Assembly: GCF_002896965.1 (NCBI RefSeq)
Contig: NZ_LYMM01000032.1
Span: 1-64,000 of the forward strand
Length of the DNA stretch: 64,000 nt
DNA from: Novosphingobium guangzhouense
Lineage (GTDB): Bacteria > Pseudomonadota > Alphaproteobacteria > Sphingomonadales > Sphingomonadaceae
Direction of reading: 5' to 3'
In this document: positions 63,127-64,000 of the stretch, one piece after another
How positions within the stretch are numbered: position 1 is the first letter of the stretch
Layout of the letters: each line of letters opens with the position of its first letter
Notes under the pieces: generated by a model
The model's input: the letters and a program-made list of their open reading frames with translations, nothing else
Told to the model about the DNA's origin: nothing
The model's database searches: none
Translations under genes and position numbers: made by a program

Positions 63127-64000
63127 CTACTGCGCCGCTGCCAGCAGTTCTTCCGCCGCGCCCAGATCTACGCTGACGAGGCGCGAGATGCCCTTTTCAA
63201 CCATGGTCACGCCGAACAGCCGGTGCATGCGGCTCATCGTCACCGCATTGTGCGTGACGACAAGATAGCGCGTGTCGGTTTCCTTCGTCATCGCTTCGAG
63301 CAGGTCGCAGAACCGTTCGATGTTCGCGTCGTCGAGCGGGGCATCCACTTCGTCCAGCACGCAGATTGGTGCCGGGTTGGTCAGGAACAGCCCGAAGATC
63401 AGCGCCACTGCTGTCAGCGCCTGTTCGCCGCCCGAAAGCAGGGTGAGCGATTGCAGGCGCTTGCCGGGCGGCTGGGCATAAATTTCCAGGCCCGCCTCCA
63501 GCGGATCGTCCGAATCGACGAGGGCAAGGTGGGCCTGGCCGCCCTGAAACAGCCGCGTGAACAGGCGGCGGAAGTGGCCATCGACCGCCTCGAAGGCGGC
63601 GCGCAGCCGTTCGCGTCCCTCGCGGTTGAGATTGCCGATCGAACCGCGCAGCCGGTTCACCGCCTCGGTCAGTTCGGCCTTTTCAGTCACTGAAAGCCCC
63701 AGTTGCGCCTCGGCTTCGGCAAGTTCATCGGCGGCGACAAGGTTGACCGGGCCGATCCGCTCGCGGTCTGCGGTCAGGCGGTCCATGCCGCTGCCTTCGG
63801 TTTCTGCACCGGCGACTTCGGCGGGAACGAAGCCGAAGCGTTCGGGCAGGACCGGCGGCGGGCACTGGAAACGCTCGCCCGACAGGCGGTTCGTCTCAAC
63901 CCGGCGCTGGTCTTCGTGTTCGGCGCGGGCGGTTGCCCCGGCGCGCGCTTCGCGGGCGGCCGCCAGCGTTTCCTGCGCGGCGGAGAGGGCCGTGTCTGCG
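63127..64000 (-). CDS. smc: Chromosome segregation protein SMC, 3' part
   Basis: The frame runs off the right edge. Visible are the end of the coiled coil (about the first 70 residues seen), then the C-terminal head with [23 protein letters not shown] (ABC signature), [22 protein letters not shown] (Walker B) and [23 protein letters not shown] with ScpA/B compacts and separates chromosomes. The frame shows no break. Confidence 0.95.
   Translation of the reverse strand, partial: ADTALSAAQETLAAAREARAGATARAEHEDQRRVETNRLSGERFQCPPPVLPERFGFVPAEVAGAETEGSGMDRLTADRERIGPVNLVAADELAEAEAQLGLSVTEKAELTEAVNRLRGSIGNLNREGRERLRAAFEAVDGHFRRLFTRLFQGGQAHLALVDSDDPLEAGLEIYAQPPGKRLQSLTLLSGGEQALTAVALIFGLFLTNPAPICVLDEVDAPLDDANIERFCDLLEAMTKETDTRYLVVTHNAVTMSRMHRLFGVTMVEKGISRLVSVDLGAAEELLAAAQ

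Overview
The window is about 64 kb of GC-rich, densely coded chromosome from an alphaproteobacterium. It is most likely a sphingomonad (Sphingomonadales, of the Novosphingobium/Erythrobacteraceae kind). The pointers are the form of the gene transfer agent (GTA) cluster with DUF6127 and DUF2793 members, the alphaproteobacterial type of glutamate-cysteine ligase, an argH-lptM-lysA order, and many TTG and GTG starts. There are no rRNA or tRNA genes, insertion sequences, integrases or CRISPR arrays that I could see, and no gene-free gap exceeds 300 bases.

Region 1 (1-632) is the start of an OmpA-like outer-membrane protein that runs off the left edge. Region 2 (823-14845, minus strand) is an uninterrupted GTA structural cluster. 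It holds g1 and g2 (terminase), g3 (portal), g3.5, g4 (prohead protease), g5 (capsid), g6, a small ORF in the g7 position, g8, g9, g10, g10.1, g11 (short tape measure), g12 to g15 and a DUF2793 tail protein. Most genes are joined by ATGA overlaps. One well-formed promoter with a dyad lies upstream of g1, and two strong hairpins separate the capsid gene from g6. The layout differs from the Rhodobacter RcGTA: g12 carries a long N-terminal extra domain, while g15 is only about 730 residues.

Region 3 (15-26 kb) is housekeeping: a YqaA-type membrane protein, a TauD-like dioxygenase with an alpha/beta hydrolase, a TlpA-type thioredoxin lipoprotein divergent from argH-lptM-lysA-siroheme synthase, and a minus-strand run pyrE-pdxJ-acpS-lepB-DUF3089-ruvX. 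Region 4 (26.5-32.7 kb) is an aa3-type cytochrome c oxidase operon: ctaC, ctaD, ctaB, a 46-residue membrane protein, ctaG, ctaE, then a strong terminator and a SURF1 gene. Region 5 (32.9-37.7 kb) has thrC with an rRNA methyltransferase-like gene, then a tightly packed folB-(unknown)-moaA-moaD-moaE chain for pterin and molybdopterin synthesis.

Region 6 (38-45 kb) holds an HPP membrane protein, a nitroreductase and a pirin divergent from a LysR regulator with a candidate operator, ygfZ, two related GNAT acetyltransferases, and rplU-rpmA with a clear promoter and a leader of about 135 nt. Region 7 (45-64 kb) has several lipoproteins, a dihydroorotase, rarD, an astD-like dehydrogenase, selO, a glycosyltransferase, a TPR protein with bamB, gshA, rsmE, ubiA, soxR with a SoxR box, and the 3' end of smc. 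The most unusual features are the rearranged GTA tail genes and the regulatory structure inside the GTA cluster.
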